A stretch of DNA of 64,000 nt from NCBI RefSeq assembly GCF_021390195.1, contig NZ_CP090003.1, forward strand, positions 3,679,501 to 3,743,500, given 5' to 3'. Made by a program: the position numbers and the translations under genes. Every line of letters starts with the position of its first letter. Position 1 is the stretch's first letter. This DNA comes from Flagellimonas sp. CMM7 (GTDB taxonomy: Bacteria > Bacteroidota > Bacteroidia > Flavobacteriales > Flavobacteriaceae). The notes below the pieces were generated by a model. It had not been told where the DNA came from. It saw only the letters and a program-made list of their open reading frames with translations, and searched no databases. This document shows, in pieces, positions 48,465-57,112 of this stretch.

Positions 48465-49319
48465 TTAATCTTCAAAGGAAGTGCTTGTGTACTCGTTAGA
48501 AATTTCAGCATTTAATGCTGTTTTAAGATTTTCATCACTGTAAGCTACCATGGTATTATCCATAGGTTGTCTTCTGTAGGCAATGGTTACTTGTTCAATG
48601 GTGTGGTTTTCTCCTCTATTGGATACCACATAGCTCTCTCCTTTTTCTAGATCAAGTTGTATGGCGTAATCATCTCTACTACTATTAATATGACTTCCAA
48701 GATTTACAGAAGGAGTAAGGGTGTTGTATGATACTTGAGAAGCATAGAGGTCCAGACCTCCAAACCCATCTCGGCCTTCAGAGGCAAAGAACAAAAGCGT
48801 ACCATTGTATATATTAGGGTATAATTCATCTTCTTTGGTATTTACCTTGGGGCCAAGGTTTTTAGATACACCTAAACTTCCATCCACGTTAATATCGGCA
48901 ACATAGATATCATATTTTCCATAGCTACCTCTCATGTTGGAGGCAAAGAAAAGACGTTTGCCATCTTCTGAAACAGTTGGGTGTTTAGCAGAAGCATATT
49001 TTGGGCATACCTTCAATTTGGTAATGTTACTCCATTTACCATTTATTTTTTCAGCACGATAGATTTCGTGTATTTGCTCCTTTTTTGAAAACACCCCATA
49101 TAGTGGTTTTTGCTCACTGGATTGGCTGAAGTATGCTGTTTTGCCATCTTTGGTCATTGACTTGGAAGGAATGTAACCTTCAAGTGTTGATAAATGACCA
49201 TTGTTTATTTTGATAGCTTCTTTACTGGTTTCAAGTTTCATCGGATTTTGTGCTGTAATCTGATTCATATGAAACAAACCGATAATTAATGTCAAACTGT
49301 AGGTTAATATGCGTGTCAT
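48465..49319 (-). CDS. PD40 (WD40-like beta-propeller) exported protein
   Basis: 284 residues from ATG 49319; the frame continues 33 bp upstream. Signal peptide ends MNQITAQ. Mature protein holds PD40 propeller blades: SMTKDGKTAYFSQ, PTVSEDGKRLFFASNMRGSYGKYDIYVADI (parts), YPNIYNGTLLFFASEGRDGFGGLDLY. Such blades occur in PorE/OmpA-family proteins of type IX secretion, but here the C-terminal OmpA domain is absent, leaving a stand-alone short version. A dyad TATGAA-TTT-TTCATA at 49381-49395 lies 62 bp upstream. Confidence 0.8.
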   Translation of the reverse strand: MTRILTYSLTLIIGLFHMNQITAQNPMKLETSKEAIKINNGHLSTLEGYIPSKSMTKDGKTAYFSQSSEQKPLYGVFSKKEQIHEIYRAEKINGKWSNITKLKVCPKYASAKHPTVSEDGKRLFFASNMRGSYGKYDIYVADINVDGSLGVSKNLGPKVNTKEDELYPNIYNGTLLFFASEGRDGFGGLDLYASQVSYNTLTPSVNLGSHINSSRDDYAIQLDLEKGESYVVSNRGENHTIEQVTIAYRRQPMDNTMVAYSDENLKTALNAEISNEYTSTSFED

Positions 49320-49609
49320 GATTTTTGGGATTTGGGGGTTAATACATGACAAAGTTGGGGAAAGATTTTTGAGGATTACTTATGAATTTTTCATAGGTTT
49401 TGAATTTTAACGATAAAAAAGTGTGTTTTGTCGAAAATATTTTAACAATTTAACATATAGATGGGGCTATTGTGTTGATTGGCGATGTTTTTTGCATTTT
49501 GACTGATACCTATTACTACTAAACGGCCTATGTTGTAACAGTTTTGTTTGAGCTTTTAACGACAAACCTATTTGAATGGAAACAATTCCATGAAACGGTT
49601 GTATTTTTC

Positions 49610-50332
49610 CTATTTGTGGGTTTTGAAAGAATCGGATACCAATCTATTGATTTCCTTAAGCTCATTACTGGTTAAGTATCTCCATTTGCCAATAGGGATA
49701 TCCAGATTCACATTCATGATACGGACACGTTTTAACTTCTTAACACGATAGTCTAGATATTCGCACATTCTACGAATTTGCCTGTTTAAACCTTGCGTTA
49801 ATACAATTTTAAACTGATTTGAACTTATCTGTTCCACTTCACATTTTCTGGTAACCGTATCCAAGATGGGCACCCCATTTCTCATTTTTTTTAGAAACTC
49901 TGCTGTAATCGGTTTGTTTACTGTTACCACGTACTCCTTTTCATGATGGTTTCTTGCACGTAGAATTTTATTTACAATGTCCCCATCATTGGTCATAAAA
50001 ATGAGGCCTTCACTTGGTTTGTCCAATCTACCAATGGGGAAAATTCGTTTTGGGTAATTTATAAAATCAATGATATTGTCTTTTTCAACCCTGGTATCTG
50101 TGGTGCAAACAATGCCGATAGGTTTATTAAAGGCTAGATAAACAGGTTTTTCTTTGGGTTCAGAAATTAACTCTCCGTCAACCCTGACTTCATCTGAAGG
50201 GTTAACTTTGGTGCCCATCTCTGGTACTTTTCCATTTATGGTCACTCTGCATTGCTCTATTAATTTATCTGCGGCACGTCTGGAGCAATAACCTACTTCG
50301 CTTAAATATTTATTTATTCGGGTTTCTTTCAT
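49610..50332 (-). CDS. rluF: 23S rRNA pseudouridine synthase RluF-like
   Basis: 240 residues, RsuA/RluB/E/F family. N-terminal S4 RNA-binding domain (about 4-65: [20 protein letters not shown]), catalytic [19 protein letters not shown] with Asp near residue 103, and C-terminal [18 protein letters not shown], the RluF signature. Targets U2604 of 23S rRNA in E. coli and tRNA-Tyr U35; by homology only. Last gene of the photolyase operon (24-bp gap). Confidence 0.88.
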   Translation of the reverse strand: MKETRINKYLSEVGYCSRRAADKLIEQCRVTINGKVPEMGTKVNPSDEVRVDGELISEPKEKPVYLAFNKPIGIVCTTDTRVEKDNIIDFINYPKRIFPIGRLDKPSEGLIFMTNDGDIVNKILRARNHHEKEYVVTVNKPITAEFLKKMRNGVPILDTVTRKCEVEQISSNQFKIVLTQGLNRQIRRMCEYLDYRVKKLKRVRIMNVNLDIPIGKWRYLTSNELKEINRLVSDSFKTHK

Positions 50333-50356
50333 TACTATTTATTGCCTTGTCTCTTT

Positions 50357-51097
50357 CTACTTTGTTTTGGTAAACAACTCAATGGTATAATCCAATAAAT
50401 CTGTATTGCCTGCTTTCCCGTGGCCCGGAACTACATATTCCATTTCTGGGAACCTATCTTTTACATATTGAACGGTATTTGGCCATTCATTTACATTGGC
50501 CTCTCCTACGTAGCCTTCACTAGCGTTTAGTCCTTTTACCAAGCAACCTCCAAAGAGTACTTTTTCTGTTGGCACATAACTTACAATATTGTCTTTTGTA
50601 TGGCCTTCACCCATAAATACGCTTATAACACTTTCGTCTCCAACTTTGGTTATAAGTTCATCTTGAAAACTATTTTGGGGAATTGCTATGCTATCCGCTT
50701 CTTTTGCAAATTTAGTTGTCAATTGATAAGCAAAGGAAGGTATCCCAACATCATGAAATGCATTTAACCCTCCAAGACAATCATCATGGGAATGAGTTGC
50801 TATTACGGCTTTTACGGTTACTTTGAAGTTGCCTTTTAACTGTGCTATAAGTTCTTTTGAAACCAAATCTGTTGTAGGGGAATCAAAAACTATGGCTTCC
50901 AAGCCATTTTTATATACTAATCCATTACAAGGAACTTTTCCAAAGCTATCAGTTTGTAAATAGGATGTGTGGATATAGGTATTATCCGTTAACTGGGTAA
51001 TAACTAAACTATCAGATTTATAGATTTCTTTGGATGCTATATTGGTGCAGCTGAGCAGTATAAACAAAACAATTATGGAAAGTAATTTGCGCTTCAT
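50357..51097 (-). CDS. Subclass B1 metallo-beta-lactamase (lipoprotein)
   Basis: 246 residues. Lipobox FILLSC (Cys17). All B1 zinc ligands are visible: His102, His104, Asp106 in THSHDDCLGG; His166 in GEGHTKDN; Cys185 in FGGCLVK; His226 in VPGHG. Lys188, equivalent to the substrate-binding lysine after the Cys ligand, and NASEGYVGEANVNEWP with the B1 Asn region are kept. Such enzymes hydrolyse beta-lactams including carbapenems; chromosomal versions are common in Flavobacteriaceae (e.g. BlaB, ZOG-1). Located in a photolyase operon, not on a mobile element. Confidence 0.88.
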   Translation of the reverse strand: MKRKLLSIIVLFILLSCTNIASKEIYKSDSLVITQLTDNTYIHTSYLQTDSFGKVPCNGLVYKNGLEAIVFDSPTTDLVSKELIAQLKGNFKVTVKAVIATHSHDDCLGGLNAFHDVGIPSFAYQLTTKFAKEADSIAIPQNSFQDELITKVGDESVISVFMGEGHTKDNIVSYVPTEKVLFGGCLVKGLNASEGYVGEANVNEWPNTVQYVKDRFPEMEYVVPGHGKAGNTDLLDYTIELFTKTK

Positions 51098-51150
51098 TTT
51101 TGATGAATAAGAATGATTTGCTAAAGATATTCAGAAAATAGTGGCAAAGT

Positions 51151-52629
51151 CTAAATAGAGGATAAATAGATTTGGGCATTTTTAAAATGCCTGTCTCTTT
51201 TTTCTTGTGGCATTTTGTCAAACATCCTAACCAACATGGCCAGTCTGGGATTTTGCATAAAAAAATGGCGATGGACATCCATGAAACGCCAGAATAGTCC
51301 ATCCCACGTAGTTTGCCATTCACCTTTACCGTAGTTGCTCATTTTCATAAGGTAATTGCTGCCACTTATATAGGGTTTAGTGGCCATTAATCCACCATCC
51401 GAAAACTGGCTCATCCCATATACATTGGGAACCATTACCCAATCATAGGCATCAATAAACAGCTCCATGAACCATTGGTATACTTCGTTGGGATCAAATT
51501 CGCACAAGAGCATAAAATTGCCCAGAACCATAAGGCGTTCAATATGGTGACAATATCCTGTTTGCAAAACCTTCTTAATAGTTTGATCCACAGGGTTTAT
51601 TCCAGTAGTACCGTTATAGAAGGAGGGAGGAATCTTTTTGGTGAATCCCCAGAAATTTTGGGTACGTTCATCAGTTCCGCGAACTTCGTACATACCTCTT
51701 ATAAATTCTCGCCATCCTATGATTTGACGAATAAAACCTTCAGTGGAATTTATAGGGACATTGTTTTTCTGTGCATATAGCAAACTAGCGTTTATGATTT
51801 TTTGAGGGGTTAGCAACCCAACATTGAGCATAGGTGTCAGCACACTATGGTTGAGTATGGAGTTTTCAGCTATAATAGCATCTTCATAAGTGCCAAACTC
51901 CATAAAGCGATGTGCTAAAAATTGATTTAGCCAAGCCTCGGAGGTTACAAAATTGGTTGGGTATAGGGAGTATGCTGTAAGTTTCCCCAAATGATTTGAA
52001 AAGTGCTTTTCCACATAGGTTATGGCTTCCTTATAAAACTCATCCCCATCTGGAAACTGAATTGAAGGAGGTGTCTTTTTGGAGGGATATTTTTTTCGGT
52101 TTTCTGTATCAAACGTCCATTTTCCACCTTCGGGTTTTCCGTTGGAGTTCATGAGAATGTTTCTTTTTTTTCGCTCATCGGTATAGAATGATGTTTGATG
52201 ATACTTCTTTTTATCCTTTCTAAAGAAAGGAAATAGCTCCTCTTTCGCATTCAAAAACAAGGGAGAATCCAATTGTTTAGTGGTAATCTCATTTTTGGTA
52301 CAACTTTGTTGTATTCTTTTTTGAAGCCAATTGTCCGTAGGGTCTATATAATTTATATGTTCAATTTTTTGGCTCTTTAAATGAGGAATAAGCTTTCTTA
52401 TATCCGAGATATCTTGAATGGATTCTACATAGTACACTTCAAATCCCTGAGATTCTAGAAAAGCTTCATAAGATTTCATAGAAGCTCGGTGAAACGCAAT
52501 TTTCTGTTTGTGAAAGGCATAATGTTTAAAGAACAAAAATTCTTCAACCAAATATATGGGGGCTTCAGTTTTAAATAGGGGAGATTCTTGGAATAACTGA
52601 TGAGGAAAAATTAAATGAACATGCTTCAT
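51151..52629 (-). CDS. Cryptochrome/photolyase-family protein (PhrB/FeS-BCP type) lacking most Fe-S cysteines
   Basis: 492 residues. N-terminal deoxyribodipyrimidine photolyase-related Rossmann domain (1-about 190) and C-terminal FAD-binding helical domain: GFIRQIIGWREFIRGMY (298-314), TGYCHHIERLMVLGNF (357-372), YDWVMVPNVYGMSQFSDGG (395-413), KPYISGSNYLMKM. This is the bacterial (6-4) photolyase/cryptochrome family typified by PhrB, which binds [4Fe-4S] with four Cys. Here Cys360 is present, but the CxxC after MS(N/D)Y reads YGKGEW (433-438) and the last Cys is lost in a shortened loop (QTTWDGLFWRF). Preceded by DUF2805 and DUF2256 genes, its usual neighbours. Confidence 0.85.
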   Translation of the reverse strand: MKHVHLIFPHQLFQESPLFKTEAPIYLVEEFLFFKHYAFHKQKIAFHRASMKSYEAFLESQGFEVYYVESIQDISDIRKLIPHLKSQKIEHINYIDPTDNWLQKRIQQSCTKNEITTKQLDSPLFLNAKEELFPFFRKDKKKYHQTSFYTDERKKRNILMNSNGKPEGGKWTFDTENRKKYPSKKTPPSIQFPDGDEFYKEAITYVEKHFSNHLGKLTAYSLYPTNFVTSEAWLNQFLAHRFMEFGTYEDAIIAENSILNHSVLTPMLNVGLLTPQKIINASLLYAQKNNVPINSTEGFIRQIIGWREFIRGMYEVRGTDERTQNFWGFTKKIPPSFYNGTTGINPVDQTIKKVLQTGYCHHIERLMVLGNFMLLCEFDPNEVYQWFMELFIDAYDWVMVPNVYGMSQFSDGGLMATKPYISGSNYLMKMSNYGKGEWQTTWDGLFWRFMDVHRHFFMQNPRLAMLVRMFDKMPQEKRDRHFKNAQIYLSSI

Positions 52630-52632
52630 CGA

Positions 52633-52761
52633 CTATCTATTTCCTCTACAGTGTTTGCTACAATATTTGACCTCGCCCCATTGTTTTTCCCATTTTTTTC
52701 GCCAAGAAAAAAGACGGTTGCACACGATACAGATTTTTTGGGGAAGATGTTTCTTTTTCAT
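52633..52761 (-). CDS. DUF2256 zinc-ribbon-like small protein
   Basis: 42 residues, ATG 52761 to TAG 52633-52635. Sequence [20 protein letters not shown] then [18 protein letters not shown]: two CxxC/CxxxC knuckles (Cys11, Cys14, Cys34, Cys38) and the strongly conserved WRKKW of DUF2256. The family is repeatedly found beside FeS-BCP photolyases and DUF2805; function unknown. 3 bp before the photolyase start and 12 bp after the DUF2805 stop. Confidence 0.88.
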   Translation of the reverse strand: MKKKHLPQKICIVCNRLFSWRKKWEKQWGEVKYCSKHCRGNR

Positions 52762-52773
52762 AAGCCCTGGTCA

Positions 52774-53061
52774 TTAGCGCTTACTGATTTTGTTTCCTGA
52801 AATAGCCTTTTGTCTGGAACACTTAAAACGGCTGATATCGGGATTGCATTTTTTTAGATGTTTTTGACTAACTCCACTGTTTACAGGTTTTCGCCAACGT
52901 TTAAAGCTGGAATTTTTAAGGTTGCCCCTCATTAGTTTGATAACATCTTTTTCTTGAAGGCCAAATTGAAAAAGAATTGCTTCAAAAGGAGTGCGGTCTT
53001 CCCAAGCCATTTCTATGATACGATCTAGCTCTCTTTCTGTAAATAGTTGGTTAGTGATCAT
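52774..53061 (-). CDS. DUF2805 / TIGR03643 family protein
   Basis: 95 residues. Signature LDRIIEMAWEDRTPFEAI, FGLQEKDVIKLMRGNLKNSSF(K)RWR; an HTH-like helical region suggests nucleic acid binding. Basic Cys-containing tail (CNPDISRFKCSRQK). Overlaps the DUF2452 gene by 11 bp. Typical partner of photolyase-related genes; function unknown. Confidence 0.88.
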   Translation of the reverse strand: MITNQLFTERELDRIIEMAWEDRTPFEAILFQFGLQEKDVIKLMRGNLKNSSFKRWRKPVNSGVSQKHLKKCNPDISRFKCSRQKAISGNKISKR

Positions 53062-53470
53062 TGGGTGATATTACTTTTTCCCAAATCTGATCTGCATTCA
53101 AATAAAAACTACCAAGGGTATTAAAATTACATTGATGGGGCGCTATAAGAGATAAAAAAGACTCTGCGTTCTCTCTTTCATACAAATGGTAGATTTCCCC
53201 AATAACAGGTTCAAAATTAAATTTAGCATTGAAAATGAGTTGGTTGTACTCAAATTCATGAATCATTTTTTCATACTCGGCCTTAAGCTCCAAATATTTG
53301 GTCTTAACCTTGTGATTAACCTTGTTTATGCTCCTATTTTTCCAGGCAATACTATCTGTGGTGGTAATGACGGGCGAACCAATATTTGTTGCATAAGGTT
53401 TTAAGGCAGCGTCGTATTTTAAATTTTCTTGGTCAAACACGACGTTATCTGGCTTTTTTTCGTATCCCAT
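53051..53470 (-). CDS. DUF2452 family protein
   Basis: 139 residues from ATG 53470 (alternative frame start 53479). Conserved features: N-terminal GYEKKPDNVVFDQENLKYDA, central coiled helix, FEPVIGEIYHLYERE and LSLIAPHQC toward the C-terminus. No known function. In the same operon, translationally coupled to DUF2805. Confidence 0.82.
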   Translation of the reverse strand: MGYEKKPDNVVFDQENLKYDAALKPYATNIGSPVITTTDSIAWKNRSINKVNHKVKTKYLELKAEYEKMIHEFEYNQLIFNAKFNFEPVIGEIYHLYERENAESFLSLIAPHQCNFNTLGSFYLNADQIWEKVISPNDH

Positions 53471-53484
53471 TTTAAGCAATAGTT

Positions 53485-53649
53485 TTAGACCAGTTGATCA
53501 ATTTGTTTCATTATTTCCTCTGCTTCAAATGTCTTCTGATCACTTAGTTTTCTATCTGATGTTGAGAATGCATGGGCTTCTCTTAAGAGTTTTGCGTACT
53601 CTTCTTGCAATTTTTCTTTCTCTGTTCTCTTTTTGAATAATCCGAACAT
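53485..53649 (-). CDS. DUF6435-type small protein (54 aa)
   Basis: 54 residues, ATG 53649 to TAA 53485. MFGLFKKRTEKEKLQEEYAK start, then a helical charged region with STSDRKLSDQKTFEAEEIM. Small conserved proteins starting MFGLFKK(K/R)... are widespread in marine bacteria; function unknown. Ends 14 bp before the DUF2452 gene and is the first gene of the photolyase operon. Confidence 0.75.
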   Translation of the reverse strand: MFGLFKKRTEKEKLQEEYAKLLREAHAFSTSDRKLSDQKTFEAEEIMKQIDQLV

Positions 53650-53705
53650 ATTTTCTGGGGGGTTTTGAAATTATTTATAATCTATTTGTTCTTCTTAAGA
53701 CAAAC

Positions 53706-53748
53706 CAAAGATACAAAATGTTTAACTATTTTTAATTTTTGTTAAACA
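53706..53748 (-). promoter_or_regulatory. Promoter and operator-like dyad of the photolyase operon
   Basis: Minus-strand -7 box TATCTTTG is perfect (53706-53713). The -33 region has no clear TTTG; instead a perfect 8-bp dyad TGTTTAAC-N14-GTTAAACA (53719-53726 with 53741-53748) covers it. An activator or repressor site replacing the -33 element is plausible, e.g. light or stress control of the repair genes (inference). Confidence 0.5.
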
Positions 53749-53749
53749 T

Positions 53750-54173
53750 TTTTAATTTCACCAAATTGAAAATAGGAAGGACATTGGCATTCTAGCTTTA
53801 ACAGGTTGACCTTAATAGCCTTGCTTTTAGTGATAGTAAGTGTAAAACAGACTATGGGGGAGAAAGAGTTTTTGAATATTTTTAGTTGGATAAAGCCGCA
53901 CTAAATGAAGGTAGCCAGATCAAATAATATATGCTAGATATCGTTTTTGTGATGTTAAATAAAGACACTTACCATTCTACTTTTAAATCTCTTAAAATGT
54001 AATAGCCAATACGTTTTAATATTGAGCTTTTTGTTGAGCGGAGGAAGAAGAAACTATTTAAAAATATCATTATATAGCTTAATAGGAGTTTCAAAAATCC
54101 TTGTAGCCTATTGACTCTGAGTCTTTAACACAATTATCTATTCTAACCTTTCTTATTTTTTTATTGATTTACG
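53750..54173. other. Intergenic stretch, nothing convincing
   Basis: About 420 bp, AT-rich, stops in all frames. A fragment gttgagcggagga at 54033-54045 recalls half of the REP-like unit at 5630. No terminator, RNA or ORF above 20 codons with coding character was seen. Confidence 0.5.
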
Positions 54174-55715
54174 CTAAGCGTTCCTCTCATGGACCAGCGA
54201 AACTAAATGCTTTAGCATATTCTCTACTGGAGGTTTTTCATATACCCCATCCATCCCCGACTTTTTGGATAATTTTTGAACTTCGTCATTTATCAATCCA
54301 GTCAATCCAAAAATTGGAATATCAATACCTTTATTTCGTATTTGTTTTACCATGTCATAACCATTTATTCCAGGCATATTGATATCGGTGAATACTAAAT
54401 CGGGATTAATGACGTCCACTTGATCAAGCAGTGCCTCTCCATCCTCGAGCATAGTTATGTTTCCTCCAATTTTATTGAATACTACTTCAGAAAGCGTTCT
54501 CATGAGAACATCATCATCAACAACCACAATGTTTAATTTTTCGTCGCCTATATTGGTTTCATGACCTTTTGCTTGGTTTGGTGATGCTTCTATAACATCT
54601 ATTACTTTAATAGGAAGCTCTATGTTGAAACAAGACCCGATACCTACTTTGCTGGTAACCGTAATTTCTCCTTTGTGGGCATCCACTATTTTTTTTACGA
54701 TCATCAGCCCAAGTCCAGTACTTTTTTCTCCAGCGGTGGACTTTACGGAAGTTTTGGCGAAGGGATCAAACAAATGGGTTATCTCATTTTTGGGAATACC
54801 TTGCCCTTCATCTTGCACGGATAGTAGTAGTTGATTTCCTTTTTGTTGGGCTTTCAAATGTATGGAAGTGCCTTCGTGTGAAAACTTTATGGCATTGGTA
54901 ATCAAATTGTTGAGCACTTGGTTCATCTTATTTTTATCAAAAGCTGTCCTAATATCTTTCAAATTGATCTCTCCAACCAGATTGATATTCTTTTTATTAG
55001 CAAAAATCTGATTGAATTGTATGTTGCTCTCCAGAAAATAATTAACATCAATCATTTCCTCCTCCAACTCAATGTTGCCAGATTCCATTTTACTAATATC
55101 CAGAAAGTCATTGACCAGATTTTGGGCAAACTTTGTGGAAACAAATATGTTTTCTAATTCCTGGATTCTGGATGGGTCATCCAAAGTTGGCCCTAGTTCC
55201 TTCAGCAACGATTTGGAATAAAACTCGATAATAGCCAATGGGTTCCTAATATCATGTGCTGCTATGCCTAGAAACTTATTTTTGAGTTTGTTCAATGTAT
55301 CCAGTTCTTGGTATTGGAGTTCCAATGCTCTTTTTTGGTTGTAGAGAGTAACAAAAATATCAACCTTTGCAGACACAATGTCGGGATCAAGAGGTTTGTA
55401 TAAATAGTCGACCGCACCTTCTGAATATCCTTTAATTACATATTTTTTCTCTTTGTTTATGGCAGTGGCAAATATGACCGGAACATTCTGGGTATTCTTT
55501 TTACTCCTAAAAACCTCAATGAACTCAAATCCATTCATTTCTGGCATTTGAACATCCGTAATTACTAAAGCAAACTCATGCTTTCTAGCCAATTTTAAAG
55601 CTTCATTTCCACTCGAAGCGGAGAATATTTCCCGATCTTCTTTTTCAATAATCTGTTCCAGAGAATATAAGTTCTCAACGAGATCATCTACAATAAGAAT
55701 TTTTGCTTTGTCCAT
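54174..55715 (-). CDS. Hybrid histidine kinase (REC-HisKA-HATPase-REC), soluble
   Basis: 513 residues, no membrane segment. Receiver 1 (1-125; Asp54 in VITDVQMP), HisKA with His154 (IAAHDIRNPL), HATPase_c (about 255-365; N box LNNLITNAIKF, DEGQGI, STGLGLMIV), receiver 2 (about 394-510; Asp444 in FTDINMP). Starts 1 bp after the CheB stop. As a receiver-led kinase it probably takes phosphate from the large hybrid kinase in the same operon and passes it on internally. Confidence 0.9.
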   Translation of the reverse strand: MDKAKILIVDDLVENLYSLEQIIEKEDREIFSASSGNEALKLARKHEFALVITDVQMPEMNGFEFIEVFRSKKNTQNVPVIFATAINKEKKYVIKGYSEGAVDYLYKPLDPDIVSAKVDIFVTLYNQKRALELQYQELDTLNKLKNKFLGIAAHDIRNPLAIIEFYSKSLLKELGPTLDDPSRIQELENIFVSTKFAQNLVNDFLDISKMESGNIELEEEMIDVNYFLESNIQFNQIFANKKNINLVGEINLKDIRTAFDKNKMNQVLNNLITNAIKFSHEGTSIHLKAQQKGNQLLLSVQDEGQGIPKNEITHLFDPFAKTSVKSTAGEKSTGLGLMIVKKIVDAHKGEITVTSKVGIGSCFNIELPIKVIDVIEASPNQAKGHETNIGDEKLNIVVVDDDVLMRTLSEVVFNKIGGNITMLEDGEALLDQVDVINPDLVFTDINMPGINGYDMVKQIRNKGIDIPIFGLTGLINDEVQKLSKKSGMDGVYEKPPVENMLKHLVSLVHERNA

Positions 55716-55716
55716 G

Positions 55717-56319
55717 TTAAAAATATTTAGCTGCTGTATTATAAAGTTCGTTTGAGGGTACTATATGATCTACCATGTCGATAGCTTCAATGACCGCAGC
55801 GGGCATTGTTCTAATAGCTGCTTCTTCAGGTTTTTGCACGATTATTCTCCCCTTTCTTTTCCATACCCATTTTGCCCCGTTAGCGCCATCTGCATTAGCC
55901 CCGCTAACAATTATGGCAATCAATCGTTTTTTTAGGTTGTAGGAGAAAGATTCTAAAGAAACATCGGCAGAAGGTCTTGAAAACATCACTTTTTCACTAA
56001 GATCAAGGCTAAGGGTCATATTTTTTTCCATAATACAATGATACCCTGCGGGAACCATATAGATATTGCCTTTTTCTAGAGGCATTCCATGCTCAATGGC
56101 CAGTACTTTTATCCTTACTTTTTTGTCCAAATACCTGACTAAGTAGTCTTGTGTAGCAGCTTTTCTGTGTAGTAGCACTACTATGGCCGCTTTCAAATCA
56201 TGGCTGATTTCCAGTAAAAAATCCTCCAGCACATCCATAGCTCCAGAAGAACCACAAAAAAGGACTACCTTGAAAGATTCTTTGCTATTTTTTTTTCCTG
56301 TATACTTTGAGTTTACCAT
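55717..56319 (-). CDS. CheB-type methylesterase domain protein (no receiver)
   Basis: 200 residues: only the CheB catalytic domain. Catalytic Ser in FCGSSGAMDVL (near residue 24), His in LLHRKA, Asp in SGANADGANG. Without the regulatory receiver it cannot be phosphorylated itself. Its first 35 bp overlap the cheR gene. No chemotaxis or flagellar genes occur here and gliding Flavobacteria do not use them, so it probably modifies a non-chemotaxis signalling protein. Confidence 0.88.
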   Translation of the reverse strand: MVNSKYTGKKNSKESFKVVLFCGSSGAMDVLEDFLLEISHDLKAAIVVLLHRKAATQDYLVRYLDKKVRIKVLAIEHGMPLEKGNIYMVPAGYHCIMEKNMTLSLDLSEKVMFSRPSADVSLESFSYNLKKRLIAIIVSGANADGANGAKWVWKRKGRIIVQKPEEAAIRTMPAAVIEAIDMVDHIVPSNELYNTAAKYF

Positions 56320-57112
56320 TGACTATTTCAAGTTCGTTTAAAACAGTTGAAAAAACTGCACTCTCTTTTGCTCCCAGGATCAAATATCCACGGGGGACAA
56401 GACTATCTATAAATAATCGTAATACCTTATTTTGCTGCGCTGTGGTCAGATATATAAAGACATTGCGGCACATGATCATGTGCATTTGATTGAACGAGGT
56501 GCCATTCACCAGATTATGCTTGGTAAATACCATGTTCTTATTTAATTCCTTGTTCATTTTTACCATGCCATAATTTGCCACATAGTAATCCGATAATGAT
56601 AATGCACCACCTGATTTTATATAATTGGTAGAGTATTCCTTCATTTCTTTAAGCTCATAAATCCCTTTTTTTGCTTGGCTGAGCACCTCAGAGTTAATAT
56701 CTGTACAATATTGAACCGATCTTCTTAGCAATCCTTGTTCTTTCAGCAATATGGCAAGACTCAATGGTTCTTCGCCTGTTGAGCACCCTGCGTGCCAAAT
56801 ATTGATTCTGGGGTAGGTTTCCAATACACTGAACACTTCCTCTTTTAAAAATTTAAAAACTTCAGAATCCCTGAACATTTCTGTAGTGTTCACCGTGATT
56901 TCGTTCAATATCTCATCGTCACTCAGTTTCTGGTTTGTCAGAAAGTATTTGAAAGCTGTAAATGAATCACATGATTTTAGCTTCATAAGCCGCAGGACTC
57001 TTCTTCTTAATGACTCTTTTGCGTATCCTGAAAAATCAAGACCATAAAGTTTGTTGGATAACTGTACAAAATCACCCAATTCGTTTTCCGAAATTTCTAG
57101 TAGTACCTCCAT
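56285..57112 (-). CDS. CheR-type protein-glutamate methyltransferase
   Basis: 275 residues. N-terminal helical domain (GYAKESLRRRVLRLM), then SAM-binding fold with FRDSEVF, HAGCSTGEEPLSLAIL, and MCRNVFIYLT. Methylates glutamates on receptor-like proteins in known systems. Start overlaps the stop of the big kinase (TAATG) and its end overlaps the CheB gene, giving tight translational coupling. Confidence 0.92.
   Translation of the reverse strand: MEVLLEISENELGDFVQLSNKLYGLDFSGYAKESLRRRVLRLMKLKSCDSFTAFKYFLTNQKLSDDEILNEITVNTTEMFRDSEVFKFLKEEVFSVLETYPRINIWHAGCSTGEEPLSLAILLKEQGLLRRSVQYCTDINSEVLSQAKKGIYELKEMKEYSTNYIKSGGALSLSDYYVANYGMVKMNKELNKNMVFTKHNLVNGTSFNQMHMIMCRNVFIYLTTAQQNKVLRLFIDSLVPRGYLILGAKESAVFSTVLNELEIVNGKLKVYRKKK

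Noticed and set aside
52633..52761. Possible frameshift in the DUF2256 gene at a C/A homopolymer
   Set aside because: Recounting the run (four C, six A) gives an intact 42-codon frame.
54033..54050. GTTGAGCGGAGGAAG as another copy of the REP-like repeat
   Set aside because: Only about nine bases match the unit at 5630-5651 and there is no palindromic partner.
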